A DNA stretch of 64,000 nt from Paenibacillus lutimineralis (GCF_003991425.1 NZ_CP034346.1:2579501-2643500); one strand, 5' to 3'. Shown: positions 53,418 to 62,618, counted from the first letter of the stretch. Translations and numbers: made by a program. Notes: generated by a model from the letters alone, not told the origin.

Positions 53418-54866
53418 ATGAATTCTAAAAAAAGCCATATCCTACGAATTTGTATGCCCACCAGTGCATCTTCACGGGAAATGACCTATAAGCTCAACTC
53501 GTTGGCTGGGCCCTATCGTGTTCTGCAAGACCCTGTCGCCAATCCACGACCGTGGGGGAATGAATCTGCGACCGCCATGAACAACGTCGTCTATGGGCTG
53601 CCAGAGGCCTATCTAGCGGATGAGGTTGTTGAATGGAATATCAACCGCGAACTTGGCCGCTATATGAAGCTTACCTCAACCGAACGAGAGCGACGTTTGG
53701 TTACTGCTGGTTTACTTGCTTCTTTTGAATCCTCAAGATCAGGCAGACAACGAATATACAAGCGCCGGTTCGTAGTGAGCGTATTTCATCTGCGTACCTT
53801 GCGTGCAATTCCGCTAGGCCGTTCAGGAGTTGTCCGGTCACCCGGGCTTGAGCCGGAACAGGGCACGCCGCTATGTAGGCGACTGGGGAAGACGGCGATC
53901 CGGGCCCTGTACGCGTTCGGTCTTGACATGGGGGATGTGGTTATCGCTGCAGGCGAGGAAGGCCAGTATACAGTTGAAGAGGTCTCACCGATTCCTGACT
54001 TTACTGATACCGCAACAGTACAGCTGTACGCGGATGCGATGGCGGATCATTTGCGGGAGCTAGATCAGTTCTCTAACGAGGAGGCTGAGGTGCTCATCGG
54101 GATGGATCCGGAATTTATACTCTTTAACCACAATACGGGCAAAGTCGTACCTGCTTCGCGGTTCCTCAGTCATCACGGAGAAGCGGGTTGCGATGTGCTG
54201 CGTTTCCAGGGACGTAGATTGCTGCCGCTTGCGGAACTGCGTCCTGCGCCAGGGCGCGACCCTGAAGAAGTTGTCCGCCATCTGTTGCATGCTTTTCGAA
54301 CGGCGAACACCTACATTTCCGACCGGAATCTACTCTGGCAGGCCGGGGGGATGCCACAACGCGGCTTTCCGTTAGGCGGGCATGTTCATTTCAGCGGAGT
54401 CCCACTGACGAGCGAATTTCTACGAGTTCTAGACAATTACTTGGCGCTGCCCGTATTTCTACTCGAGGACAACAGCAGCTTTCGGCGCAGGCCGAACTAT
54501 GGATTTCTGGGCGACTACCGAATCAAGAGCTATGGTGGATTCGAATACCGCACACTGCCAAGTTTTCTCATCTCGCCTTTAGTCACCAAAGGAGTCATTG
54601 CCCTGGCTAAGCTAATCGCGGAAGATCCAGAACATTTCAAGCGCAGACCATTGCAGAACGAGGAAGTGTTCCGTGCTTTTTACAGCGGCCAGCCGGGGCG
54701 AATCCGGCAATCCATACTTCCGCTATTGTCGGATATCGTGGAGGCTGAAGGCTTTAGTCGTTATGAGAAATATTTGGGTCCCTTTCTAGCAGCGGTAAAG
54801 TCAGGAGTAACTTGGGATGAATCCACCGACATTCGCAGGCCCTGGAAAATACAAAACCACTCGTAA
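53418..54866 (+). CDS. Putative type 2 COOH-NH2 amidoligase domain protein
   Basis: About 482 residues of an amidoligase-like family (COOH-NH2 ligase, glutamine-synthetase/GCS fold). Visible features are SGRQRIYKRRFVVSVFHLRTL (N-terminal domain), the catalytic-domain start LIGMDPEFILFNHNTGKVV with the metal-binding Glu, LLPLAELRPAPGRDPEEVVRHL (second Glu), GGMPQRGFPLGGHVHFSGV (His motif) and GFEYRTLPSFL (Arg). Such enzymes couple ATP hydrolysis to amide bonds, often on peptides or cell-wall components. Its stable place between cotE and mutS suggests a spore-coat or spore-envelope role; this is inference. The ATG at 53418 follows GTGGGGG; an earlier ATG at 53364 lacks a ribosome binding site. 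Confidence 0.8.
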   Translation: MNSKKSHILRICMPTSASSREMTYKLNSLAGPYRVLQDPVANPRPWGNESATAMNNVVYGLPEAYLADEVVEWNINRELGRYMKLTSTERERRLVTAGLLASFESSRSGRQRIYKRRFVVSVFHLRTLRAIPLGRSGVVRSPGLEPEQGTPLCRRLGKTAIRALYAFGLDMGDVVIAAGEEGQYTVEEVSPIPDFTDTATVQLYADAMADHLRELDQFSNEEAEVLIGMDPEFILFNHNTGKVVPASRFLSHHGEAGCDVLRFQGRRLLPLAELRPAPGRDPEEVVRHLLHAFRTANTYISDRNLLWQAGGMPQRGFPLGGHVHFSGVPLTSEFLRVLDNYLALPVFLLEDNSSFRRRPNYGFLGDYRIKSYGGFEYRTLPSFLISPLVTKGVIALAKLIAEDPEHFKRRPLQNEEVFRAFYSGQPGRIRQSILPLLSDIVEAEGFSRYEKYLGPFLAAVKSGVTWDESTDIRRPWKIQNHS

Positions 54867-54961
54867 GCCTCCATTCCTTTCTGTTATAATAGACTTCTAG
54901 TGCGAGTTTAAAAATGGACTCTTTGAATGTCTTTTTATGAATGGTAAGGTGGAGGTTTCTC

Positions 54962-57880
54962 ATGGCTAACTATACGCCGATGATTCAACAATATTTGAGT
55001 GTGAAGGCTCAGGCGAAGGATTCCTTTCTGTTTTTTCGTTTGGGCGATTTTTATGAAATGTTCTTTGATGACGCAATTCTGGCATCCAAGGAGCTGGAGA
55101 TTACGTTAACCGGCCGCGACGGAGGCACTTCTGAGAAGATCCCAATGTGCGGTGTTCCCTATCATTCGGCTGAGAACTATATTCAGCGTCTGATTGAAAA
55201 GGGGTATAAAGTGGCGATTTGTGAGCAGGTTGAAGATCCTGCCACGGCCAAAGGCGTCGTCCGACGTGAAATTGTACGTGTGGTCACGCCAGGCACGATT
55301 ATGGAAGGCAAGACGGTAGCGGAGCATACGAATAACTACATACTATGCGTTACCGAACAAGGCGGCAATATGGCGCTGGTGGTCTGTGATCTCTCTACAG
55401 GGGAGCTCTATGTAACTTCGGCTCCTGCCAATAAAGAATGGTTGCGTGATGAGATCGGATTATATGATCCGTCCGAAATTATTGGCGATGCCGAACTGCT
55501 TGAATGGATCAAGAGTCAGGCGTCCACGATTGGAAAGCCAGTAGTGTATACCCCCTGGGATCGAGGGAAGGAAGAGACGGGACGCAAGCAATTCGGTGAG
55601 GCAGCTTGGCTTAGACTTGAACCGGAGCGTCAGCAGGGAATTTCTCTGCTTGTCGGATATCTGAGTGAGACCCAGAAGCGTTCACTTGGGCAGCTTACAA
55701 AGATCACTGCCTATGAGCCAGAGCAATATATGATCCTCGATCCGTTTACCCGTCGTAATCTGGAACTAGTCGAAACGGTGCGGGAACGCTCTAAGAAGGG
55801 CTCCTTACTGTGGCTGCTTGATAAGACCGAGACATCGATGGGTGCGCGCCTGCTGCGCCGTTGGGTTGATAAACCGCTGCTGCAGAGGAGTAAAATTGAG
55901 GAGCGGCTGGAGGCGGTTGATGCGCTGCATCGCGACTTCATATTGCGAGAGGATCTCCGCATCTTGCTTGGTGAGATCTATGATCTGGAGCGCCTGACCG
56001 GACGGATTGCCTTTGGTAGTGCAAATGGACGGGACCTGATCGCCCTGAAATCTTCCTTACGACAAGCACCAGCATTGAAGCAGCTGTGCGCGACTTCAGC
56101 ATCTGACACGCTGCATAAGATCGCTGCCAGCATAGATATATGCGAGGACTTGGCCGAGATGATCGAGACCTCGATTGCGGACGAGCCCCCGATATCGCTG
56201 CGTGATGGTGGAATTATCAAGAAGGGCTTCCATGCTCATCTGGATGAGCTCCGGGAAGCGGGGATGAACGGAAAACGCTGGATCGCCGAACTGGAGGTAT
56301 CGGAGAGGAAATTGACCGGGATCAAGTCATTGAAGATCGGTTATAACAAAGTGTTCGGTTACTACATCGAGGTGACAAAGGCCAATTTGTCCATGCTGCC
56401 GGAGGGCCGTTATGAACGGAAGCAGACACTGGCGAATGCCGAACGCTATGTAACGCCAGAGCTTAAGGAGAAAGAACGTCTCATCCTTGAAGCAGAGGAG
56501 CAAATGGTCGATCTGGAGTATGCGCTGTTCCAGGAAGTGCGTGAGAAGATCGCTGCCGAGATAACGAGATTACAGTCACTGGCAGAGAGAATCGCTGAGA
56601 TCGATGTGTATCGTTCACTGGCTGTCGTTGCATCGGATGGGAAATTCGTCCGGCCGGTCCTCAGCGAAGGCTATGACATGGTCATTGAACAAGGTCGCCA
56701 TCCTGTGGTGGAGTCGGTGCTGAACGATGCGGCATTTATTGCCAATGGAACTGATCTGCGCAAGGATGCAGCAAGTATTCTATTGATTACCGGTCCGAAT
56801 ATGGCCGGGAAGAGTACGTATATGCGTCAGGTTGCACTTATTTCCATTCTGGCGCAAATCGGCAGCTTCGTACCGGCGGGAAAAGCGGAAATACCGTTGA
56901 TTGACCGTATATTTACGCGGATCGGGGCAGCTGATGATTTGATTGGTGGGCAGAGTACTTTCATGGTCGAGATGGCCGACATTCAGATCATGACGGAAAA
57001 AGCGACTCCGCGCAGTTTGATTATTATCGATGAGCTAGGGCGCGGAACGTCGACTAGCGAAGGTATGGCGATCGCTCAAGCCGTAATCGAATATGTACAT
57101 GATCATATCGGCTGTAAGGCGCTCGTCTCAACGCATTTCCATGAGCTGGCTATGCTGGAGAAGAGTCTGGCGAATCTCCACAATTACAGCATGGCTGTTC
57201 AGGAGAGCGGTGATAAGGTCCACTTCCTGCGCAAGCTGATCCCAGGCGCCGCAGACTCCAGCTACGGGATCTACTGCGCTCGCCTGGCAGGGCTTCCCGA
57301 AGGCATCATTGACCGCGCATACGGTTTGCTGCAGGGCTTTGAACTGTCGGCGGCGGAAGCAGCGGCAGCTCAGCAGGAAGATCATGATGCATCGGTTACT
57401 GGGAATCGTGGAACAAATGGTGCTAGCCTCGGCATGAGCCGTCAACATACATCTGAAGATGTGAAGAGCGTGGTTTCGAGTCAACAGGCCTTTGCGGACA
57501 GAAATGGGATTGACTCCGATGTTAGTGAGGCTGGTGCGGATTACAGGGCACTGCAAAGCTCGGATATGGCCGGAACTAGTCAGCCGGAAGGGCTTGGTAT
57601 TAGTGGTAGTGGAACAGGAAGTATGGGCGTCCCATTGGGTGAAGTCGATACTAGTAATCCTAGTGAAGTTCAGGTTGCTGCCGGTGAGGTTGTCCAGCTA
57701 TCGATGTTCGAGGATGATCTGCCCGAGCCGAGACATGGCAAGCAAGCATCTGCTGTTCATCAGCCGGCGGCGCTGAAGCAAATGGTAAGCATGGTGAAGC
57801 ATGCTGACTTGATGAACATGACACCGATTCAGGCGATGCAATTGATTAATGAGTTGAAGATGAAGGCGAATGAGCTGTGA
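54962..57880 (+). CDS. mutS: DNA mismatch repair protein MutS
   Basis: A 972-residue MutS, longer than the usual 850-900. Domain I has DSFLFFRLGDFYEMFFDDA (mismatch-reading Phe-x-Glu), then connector, lever and clamp; the ATPase domain has Walker A GPNMAGKST (about 612-620), DDLIGGQSTFMVEM, Walker B LIIIDELGRGTST. The C-terminal region contains a 110-residue low-complexity insert (QEDHDASVTGNRGTNGASLG onward) before the sliding-clamp motif QLSMF and the terminal helix-turn-helix dimerisation segment MTPIQAMQLINELKMK. GGTGGAGG precedes the ATG at 54962. Works with MutL downstream. Confidence 0.96.
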   Translation: MANYTPMIQQYLSVKAQAKDSFLFFRLGDFYEMFFDDAILASKELEITLTGRDGGTSEKIPMCGVPYHSAENYIQRLIEKGYKVAICEQVEDPATAKGVVRREIVRVVTPGTIMEGKTVAEHTNNYILCVTEQGGNMALVVCDLSTGELYVTSAPANKEWLRDEIGLYDPSEIIGDAELLEWIKSQASTIGKPVVYTPWDRGKEETGRKQFGEAAWLRLEPERQQGISLLVGYLSETQKRSLGQLTKITAYEPEQYMILDPFTRRNLELVETVRERSKKGSLLWLLDKTETSMGARLLRRWVDKPLLQRSKIEERLEAVDALHRDFILREDLRILLGEIYDLERLTGRIAFGSANGRDLIALKSSLRQAPALKQLCATSASDTLHKIAASIDICEDLAEMIETSIADEPPISLRDGGIIKKGFHAHLDELREAGMNGKRWIAELEVSERKLTGIKSLKIGYNKVFGYYIEVTKANLSMLPEGRYERKQTLANAERYVTPELKEKERLILEAEEQMVDLEYALFQEVREKIAAEITRLQSLAERIAEIDVYRSLAVVASDGKFVRPVLSEGYDMVIEQGRHPVVESVLNDAAFIANGTDLRKDAASILLITGPNMAGKSTYMRQVALISILAQIGSFVPAGKAEIPLIDRIFTRIGAADDLIGGQSTFMVEMADIQIMTEKATPRSLIIIDELGRGTSTSEGMAIAQAVIEYVHDHIGCKALVSTHFHELAMLEKSLANLHNYSMAVQESGDKVHFLRKLIPGAADSSYGIYCARLAGLPEGIIDRAYGLLQGFELSAAEAAAAQQEDHDASVTGNRGTNGASLGMSRQHTSEDVKSVVSSQQAFADRNGIDSDVSEAGADYRALQSSDMAGTSQPEGLGISGSGTGSMGVPLGEVDTSNPSEVQVAAGEVVQLSMFEDDLPEPRHGKQASAVHQPAALKQMVSMVKHADLMNMTPIQAMQLINELKMKANEL

Positions 57881-57898
57881 TCAAGTTTTTATAAACTC

Positions 57899-58081
57899 TA
57901 ACGAAACTATAGATCGTTATTTCCGCAAAAGCAGCGCTTAATAAAATTTAACGAAACTACAGATCGTTATTTGGCAGAATTCAACATTTTGAGCTGATAA
58001 TTTGATTAAATAACGATACCCAGTTTCGTTATGATTTCTAGCGTCACTGTTTCGGCTAAATAGCGATATCCAGTTTCGTTA
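57899..58081. repeat. Four 24-bp repeats, two direct and two inverted, at exact 50-bp spacing
   Basis: Units at 57899-57922 and 57949-57972 read TAACGAAACT-AYAG-type-ATCGTTATTT forward; units at 58008-58031 and 58058-58081 are reverse copies (AAATAACGATACCCAGTTTC and GTTA). Within each pair, starts are exactly 50 bp apart with 26-bp unrelated spacers. Each unit is itself an imperfect palindrome (AACGA … TCGTT). Confidence 0.85.
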
Positions 58082-58207
58082 GAGATTGGAGACAATCTGC
58101 TAAATACGGTTATTTTCTGCAAATGAGCTCTAAATAGACTGAAAAGTTAATGTTCGGAACTAATATAGTGTCTCAGGATAACTAAAAACGATCAATAAGC
58201 GCATAAC

Positions 58208-58330
58208 ATACACTTAAAAATCTCAAGTAATCGATTTTTCTGTAATAATTGTAATTTGTACACTTAGAATTGCTCGTGTTCGTAGAATCTATAAAAACAA
58301 ATACTTTAAGTGTACGTCATACATTTAAAA
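58208..58330. repeat. Cluster of RTACACTTAAA-type sites upstream of mutL
   Basis: ATACACTTAAA (58208-58218), GTACACTTAGAA (58258-58269), the inverted copy CTTTAAGTGTAC (58304-58315) and the variant ATACATTTAAAA (58319-58330). The first, second and third share TACACTTA. May be regulator sites or remnants of a repeat. Confidence 0.45.
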
Positions 58331-58436
58331 TAGTGTTTATACGGATTGTTACTTTTTTAGTTGTACTTTTTGCAATTGGTTGAAACACCATATTGAAGCA
58401 TGATGATGAATGGGTTGACTGAGGGGGGAATGAACA

Positions 58437-60536
58437 ATGGCTAAAATTGTAGTCCTAGATGAGCATATTGCCAATCAGATCGCCGCAGGGGAAGTAGTAG
58501 AAAGGCCCGCCTCTGTGGTGAAAGAGCTGGTGGAGAATGCAATCGACGCAGGTGCTACGAGCATCGAGGTACAGGCGGAGGAAGGGGGACTGTCCCTGAT
58601 TCGGGTCATCGATAAAGGCTCAGGGATCGATCCTGACGACTGTGAGGCGGCGTTCTATCGTCATGCGACGAGCAAGCTGCTGCAGGGCCGCGACTTGTTC
58701 CAAATCCGCAGCCTTGGCTTCCGAGGCGAGGCTCTGCCAAGTATCGCCGCTGTTGCCAAGGTAAGATTGGTTACGGCAAATAGCGATCAGGGCTTGGGAC
58801 GGGCTATTGAGATCGAAGGCGGGAGTTTGAAGCTGAACGAAGAAATCGCCACCCCCCAAGGAACAGATATTACCGTTAAGGAATTGTTCTACAACACGCC
58901 GGCAAGGCTGAAATATATGAAGACGATTCAGACCGAACTCGGTCATATCTCTGATGTCATGTATCGGCAGGCGCTCTCCCATCCAGAGATTGCGTTCACC
59001 TTCCGCCACAACGGAAATACGCTGCTGCAAAGCCAAGGTGGCGGGGATCTGCTGCAGGTTATTGCGGCGATCTATGGAGTGAATACTTCTAAGGGAATGG
59101 TGGCCATCGAGGCGGAAAACCTGGATTACCACTTAACTGGTTATATTGGCCGACCTGAGCTGACACGCTCGAATCGCAGCGGAATGTCGACGATCGTTAA
59201 CGGCAGATATATCCGTAATCAGGGCTTGCATCAGGCAGTCCTTCGCGCCTATCACACGCTGCTGCCGATTAATCGCTATCCGCTTGGCGTGCTGATGTTG
59301 GACATGCATCCCTCACTGGTCGATGTCAATGTGCATCCGGCCAAGCTGGAGGTGCGATTCAGTAAGGAGCCGGAGCTAAATGGCTTCATTGAGGAGAGCA
59401 TCCGCTCCCTGTTGTCTGAGCAGGTGCTGATTCCCCAGGTGGTGAAGCAGAACATCGGCAGAGGCAACACCCAGGCTGTGATTCAAGAACAGTTCCACTT
59501 CACGCGTCCTGAGGTGACGAAGGACGCAGAGGAGGGCCGCGAGGGAACAAGCGGCGCTGTTGGTGGTTCGGCCGCCAGTGATGTGTCGGGCGGCGTGGAT
59601 AATGCGGCCGCTCGCGAGCAGGCGGCCGCCGGCCGGGAAGCCGCGCCAGCCTCCGGCGGCGCGGCAGGGCCGGGCGCAGGCGCTGGCTACAGCGCGCCTG
59701 CCGGGGGCAGCGCAGCCGCTTACGCGCTGCGCGAACAAGCCGCGGGCGGCTACGCCAGCGGCAGCGGCGGCGGTGCATCCGCCGCTGCGGCCAGCCGCCG
59801 CCCGGCGGCATCCGGCGCGTACGCAGAGCGTGCGCCGGGAGCGGCCAGCCCGGGTAGCTATGCCCCGGGCGGCCGGGGGCAGGCCGCGCCAGCTGCAAGA
59901 GGCGCGGCGCCGCGGGCGCTGTACGGCGCTCCGCAGGAAGCGCCGGAGTTGCCGGCCTTCCCTGAGCTGGAGCTGATCGGTCAGCATCACGGCACATACC
60001 TGATTGCACAAAATCAGGAAGGCCTATACCTGATCGACCAACATGCCGCGCATGAGCGCGTGAATTACGAATATTACTATGAGAAATTCGGGCATCCAGC
60101 AGATGCTTCTCAAGAGTTGCTGCTGCCGATTACCCTCGAATTTACGCCATCTGACAGCGAGAAGCTGAAGGAGAGATTGTCCTGGTTCGAAAGGGTCGGA
60201 GTTATCCTCGAACACTTCGGCGGAGGAACCTTCCGCGTCGTATCACACCCATACTGGTTCCCGAGCGGTGAAGAAACTTCGATCATCGAGGAGATGGCGG
60301 AATGGGTGCTTAGCGAACGAGCGATCGACCTCTCCAAGCTGCGGGAGAAATCATCTACCTTAGTATCCTGCAAGGCCTCGATTAAGGCGAATCAGAAGAT
60401 TACGGTGGAAGAGGCAGATACTTTATTGCAGCGGCTTGCCGCCTGCAAGCAGCCTTATACTTGTCCGCACGGACGGCCAATCATTATTTCATTCTCGAAT
60501 TATGATCTGGAGAAGTTGTTCAAGCGGGTTATGTGA
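58437..60536 (+). CDS. mutL: DNA mismatch repair protein MutL
   Basis: A 699-residue MutL. The N-terminal GHKL ATPase has ELVENAIDAGATSIEV, DKGSGIDPDD, and SLGFRGEALPSIAAV; the C-terminal domain has the endonuclease motif DQHAAHERVNYE and QPYTCPHGRPIII. The two are joined by an extreme Ala/Gly/Pro-rich linker of about 145 residues (370-515), encoded by very GC-rich DNA. MutL nicks the new strand after MutS recognises a mismatch. Start follows GGGGGGAATGAAC. Followed closely by the methyltransferase gene. Confidence 0.96.
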   Translation: MAKIVVLDEHIANQIAAGEVVERPASVVKELVENAIDAGATSIEVQAEEGGLSLIRVIDKGSGIDPDDCEAAFYRHATSKLLQGRDLFQIRSLGFRGEALPSIAAVAKVRLVTANSDQGLGRAIEIEGGSLKLNEEIATPQGTDITVKELFYNTPARLKYMKTIQTELGHISDVMYRQALSHPEIAFTFRHNGNTLLQSQGGGDLLQVIAAIYGVNTSKGMVAIEAENLDYHLTGYIGRPELTRSNRSGMSTIVNGRYIRNQGLHQAVLRAYHTLLPINRYPLGVLMLDMHPSLVDVNVHPAKLEVRFSKEPELNGFIEESIRSLLSEQVLIPQVVKQNIGRGNTQAVIQEQFHFTRPEVTKDAEEGREGTSGAVGGSAASDVSGGVDNAAAREQAAAGREAAPASGGAAGPGAGAGYSAPAGGSAAAYALREQAAGGYASGSGGGASAAAASRRPAASGAYAERAPGAASPGSYAPGGRGQAAPAARGAAPRALYGAPQEAPELPAFPELELIGQHHGTYLIAQNQEGLYLIDQHAAHERVNYEYYYEKFGHPADASQELLLPITLEFTPSDSEKLKERLSWFERVGVILEHFGGGTFRVVSHPYWFPSGEETSIIEEMAEWVLSERAIDLSKLREKSSTLVSCKASIKANQKITVEEADTLLQRLAACKQPYTCPHGRPIIISFSNYDLEKLFKRVM

Positions 60537-60553
60537 ACGGAGGAATTTAAGTT

Positions 60554-61333
60554 TTGATTATAACAACAGGTGATCATAGCGCTGCGGAGCCGGTGCAGCG
60601 CGCTATGGCCCTCTCCAAGAAATCAGGGGCCAGATTCGTTCCGCGAAATCGGACGTCTCTGACCAAATTGGCTAAACGCTACGGAGATGACGATATTCTC
60701 GTTATTCTGGAGGGTGGTGCAAGGCTGCACCGGACTGGGTCCGAGCCGCTTACCTTCCATCCCAGCATGGCTTTCGTCCGGGCGAAGCGCCTGCTTCGCG
60801 GCGAGCCGGACACGATGCTCGAAGCGGCTGGCGTACGTCCTGGCGATAAGATTATCGATTGCACGGCTGGGCTGGGCGCTGATTCTTCGGTGTTCTCGCT
60901 GGGCACTGGGCCTTCTGGGCATGTTATCTCCCTGGAGGATTCCTTATCTCTCTGGGCGCTGCTAACGGAAGGACTCACTTATTATGAGTCGGGCGTAGCT
61001 GAATATAATGCAGCGCTGCGGAGGATCGAGACCAGACATGTCCATCACTTACAGGCGCTTCGGGGGATGCCCGACAAGAGTGCGGATATTGTCTATTTCG
61101 ATCCCATGTTCCGCGATCCAATTATGGAATCGGCAGCCATCTCTCCGCTTCGTACTTTTGCCAACAATGAAGGGCTAAGTCAGGAGACGGTTCAGGAAGC
61201 CTGCCGGGTTGCCCGCAGAAGCGTCGTGCTGAAAGAGAAGAAGGGGAGCGAAGAGTTTGCAAGACTTGGCTTCCAGGAGGTTGGACGTGCTCATACCAAA
61301 ATTGTTTACGGAGTGATTTCACTTGATGATTAA
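60554..61333 (+). CDS. SAM-dependent methyltransferase, RsmJ-like
   Basis: A 259-residue protein of the PF04445-type methyltransferase family. The SAM loop is IDCTAGLGADSSVFSLG (about residues 98-114) and the catalytic-type motif is DIVYFDPMFRDP. RsmJ methylates guanine 1516 of 16S rRNA in E. coli; Bacillus relatives are largely uncharacterised. TTG start, 10 bp after GGAGG. It overlaps miaA by a few bases, so it is translated in the same operon. Confidence 0.82.
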   Translation: MIITTGDHSAAEPVQRAMALSKKSGARFVPRNRTSLTKLAKRYGDDDILVILEGGARLHRTGSEPLTFHPSMAFVRAKRLLRGEPDTMLEAAGVRPGDKIIDCTAGLGADSSVFSLGTGPSGHVISLEDSLSLWALLTEGLTYYESGVAEYNAALRRIETRHVHHLQALRGMPDKSADIVYFDPMFRDPIMESAAISPLRTFANNEGLSQETVQEACRVARRSVVLKEKKGSEEFARLGFQEVGRAHTKIVYGVISLDD

Positions 61334-62297
61334 CGACAAACCGAACTTGCTCGTACTGGTCGGCCCGACAGCGGTCGGCAAGACGAAGCTGAGCATTGAG
61401 ATCGCCAAGGCCTTCTCCTGTGAGATCATATCCGGTGACTCTATGCAAGTATATCGTGGTATGGACATCGGCACTGCCAAAATACAGTCTTCCGAAATGG
61501 AAGGAATCCCCCACCATTTGATCGATGTGCTGAATCCGGATGAACCATTCTCGGTAGCGCAGTTTCAGGATAGCTGCCGGCAGTTGATCCCCGAGATTGG
61601 GGAGCGAGGCAAGTTGCCGTTCATTGTCGGAGGAACGGGCCTGTATGTCGAATCTGTCTGTTATGAGTATCAATTCACAGATACAGGTGCCGACGAAGGA
61701 TTCCGGTCACAGATGCAGAATATAGCTGATGAGGAAGGGAATGAGGCGCTGCACGCGAGATTGGCGGCTGTCGATCCGCAATCCGCAGAGAGACTGCATC
61801 CTAATGATGTGCGCCGGGTAATCCGGGCTCTAGAAATTTATCATATGAGCGGGACGACTTTATCCTCCCAGCTGGAGTCACAAAATAAGCAGTCTCCGTA
61901 CAACTTATGCATCATCGGTTTGACAATGGACCGTCAAATGCTATATAACCGTATTGAGCAGCGAATCGATGAGATGATGGATGCTGGACTTGTAAATGAG
62001 GTCAGAAGTTTGCTCGGACGGGGCTTCACCCGGAACCTTATTTCTATGCAGGGGTTAGGCTACAAGGAGATTCTCGAGCACTTGGAAGACGGGGTTCCTT
62101 TAGAGGATGCTGTGACCAAGTTGAAGCGGGATACGAGACGATTCGCCAAGAGACAGCTCTCCTGGTTTCGGCATATGAAGGATATTTCCTGGGTGGATGT
62201 GACCGATCATAAAAATTTTTCCGGGAATTTAGAGGCTGTACGTGCTATAATAGCAGGAAAGTTTCAATTAAATCTTGAATATAAATCTAAATACTAA
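61326..62297 (+). CDS. miaA: tRNA dimethylallyltransferase MiaA
   Basis: A 323-residue MiaA. Walker A is VLVGPTAVGKTKLS (residues about 11-20), then IISGDSMQVYRGMDIGTAKI, GIPHHLIDVLNPDEPFSVAQF and FIVGGTGLYVESV, all standard MiaA motifs; the zinc-free C terminus ends FAKRQLSWFRHMKDISW. It adds dimethylallyl to A37 of tRNAs reading UNN codons. ATG 61326 is preferred (GGAGTGA upstream); a TTG is directly before it. Followed by hfq after 24 bp, the conserved miaA-hfq pair. Confidence 0.95.
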   Translation: MINDKPNLLVLVGPTAVGKTKLSIEIAKAFSCEIISGDSMQVYRGMDIGTAKIQSSEMEGIPHHLIDVLNPDEPFSVAQFQDSCRQLIPEIGERGKLPFIVGGTGLYVESVCYEYQFTDTGADEGFRSQMQNIADEEGNEALHARLAAVDPQSAERLHPNDVRRVIRALEIYHMSGTTLSSQLESQNKQSPYNLCIIGLTMDRQMLYNRIEQRIDEMMDAGLVNEVRSLLGRGFTRNLISMQGLGYKEILEHLEDGVPLEDAVTKLKRDTRRFAKRQLSWFRHMKDISWVDVTDHKNFSGNLEAVRAIIAGKFQLNLEYKSKY

Positions 62298-62321
62298 TTG
62301 ATCCTATTGGGGGTACGACGA

Positions 62322-62561
62322 ATGAACAAATCCATTAACATCCAAGATACATTTTTGAACCAGCTTCGCAAAGAAAATATACCCGTAACCGTATTTTTGA
62401 CGAACGGCTTCCAAATTCGCGGAACGATCAAAGCATTCGATAACTTTACGATTGTCATTGACAGCGATGGACGCCAGCAAATGGTGTACAAGCATGCCAT
62501 TTCTACCTTCCAACCACAGCGCAATGTATCCCTGATGCAGGAGTCTGCGGGAGAGGTATAA
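62322..62561 (+). CDS. hfq: RNA chaperone Hfq
   Basis: A 79-residue Hfq: [21 protein letters not shown], then the Sm1 motif [20 protein letters not shown] and Sm2 YKHAISTF. It forms a hexamer that binds small RNAs and A-rich mRNA. In Bacilli its role is milder than in enterics. The start at 62322 follows GGGGGT. Ends at a terminator. Confidence 0.95.
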   Translation: MNKSINIQDTFLNQLRKENIPVTVFLTNGFQIRGTIKAFDNFTIVIDSDGRQQMVYKHAISTFQPQRNVSLMQESAGEV

Positions 62562-62618
62562 TTTGGATTTTGAAACTTTTTGATCTTCAGTACGTTTAAA
62601 GGTATAGGATTAAGAGTG

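Larger units (their letters stand above)
57881..58436. other. mutS-mutL intergenic region rich in repeats
   Basis: A 556-bp gap, unusual because mutS and mutL are often adjacent. It holds the four-copy 24-bp repeat array (57899-58081), a set of RTACACTTAAA-type sites (58208-58330), and the mutL ribosome binding site GAGGGGGGA at about 58421. No reading frame of note. Confidence 0.7.

Noticed and set aside
57899..58081. CRISPR-like array (24-bp repeats, 26-bp spacers)
   Set aside because: Only two units in each direction, and the pairs are inverted relative to each other; units vary, and no cas genes are present. Treated as a palindromic dispersed repeat instead.
59376..60011. Long antisense frames over the mutL linker
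   Set aside because: High G+C removes stop codons in all frames; the products are Arg/Ala-rich with no motifs or ribosome binding site.
62562..62600. Third copy of the MITE-like element after hfq
   Set aside because: CTTTTTGATCTTCAGTACG shows short similarity to the element end, but there is no second end within range.
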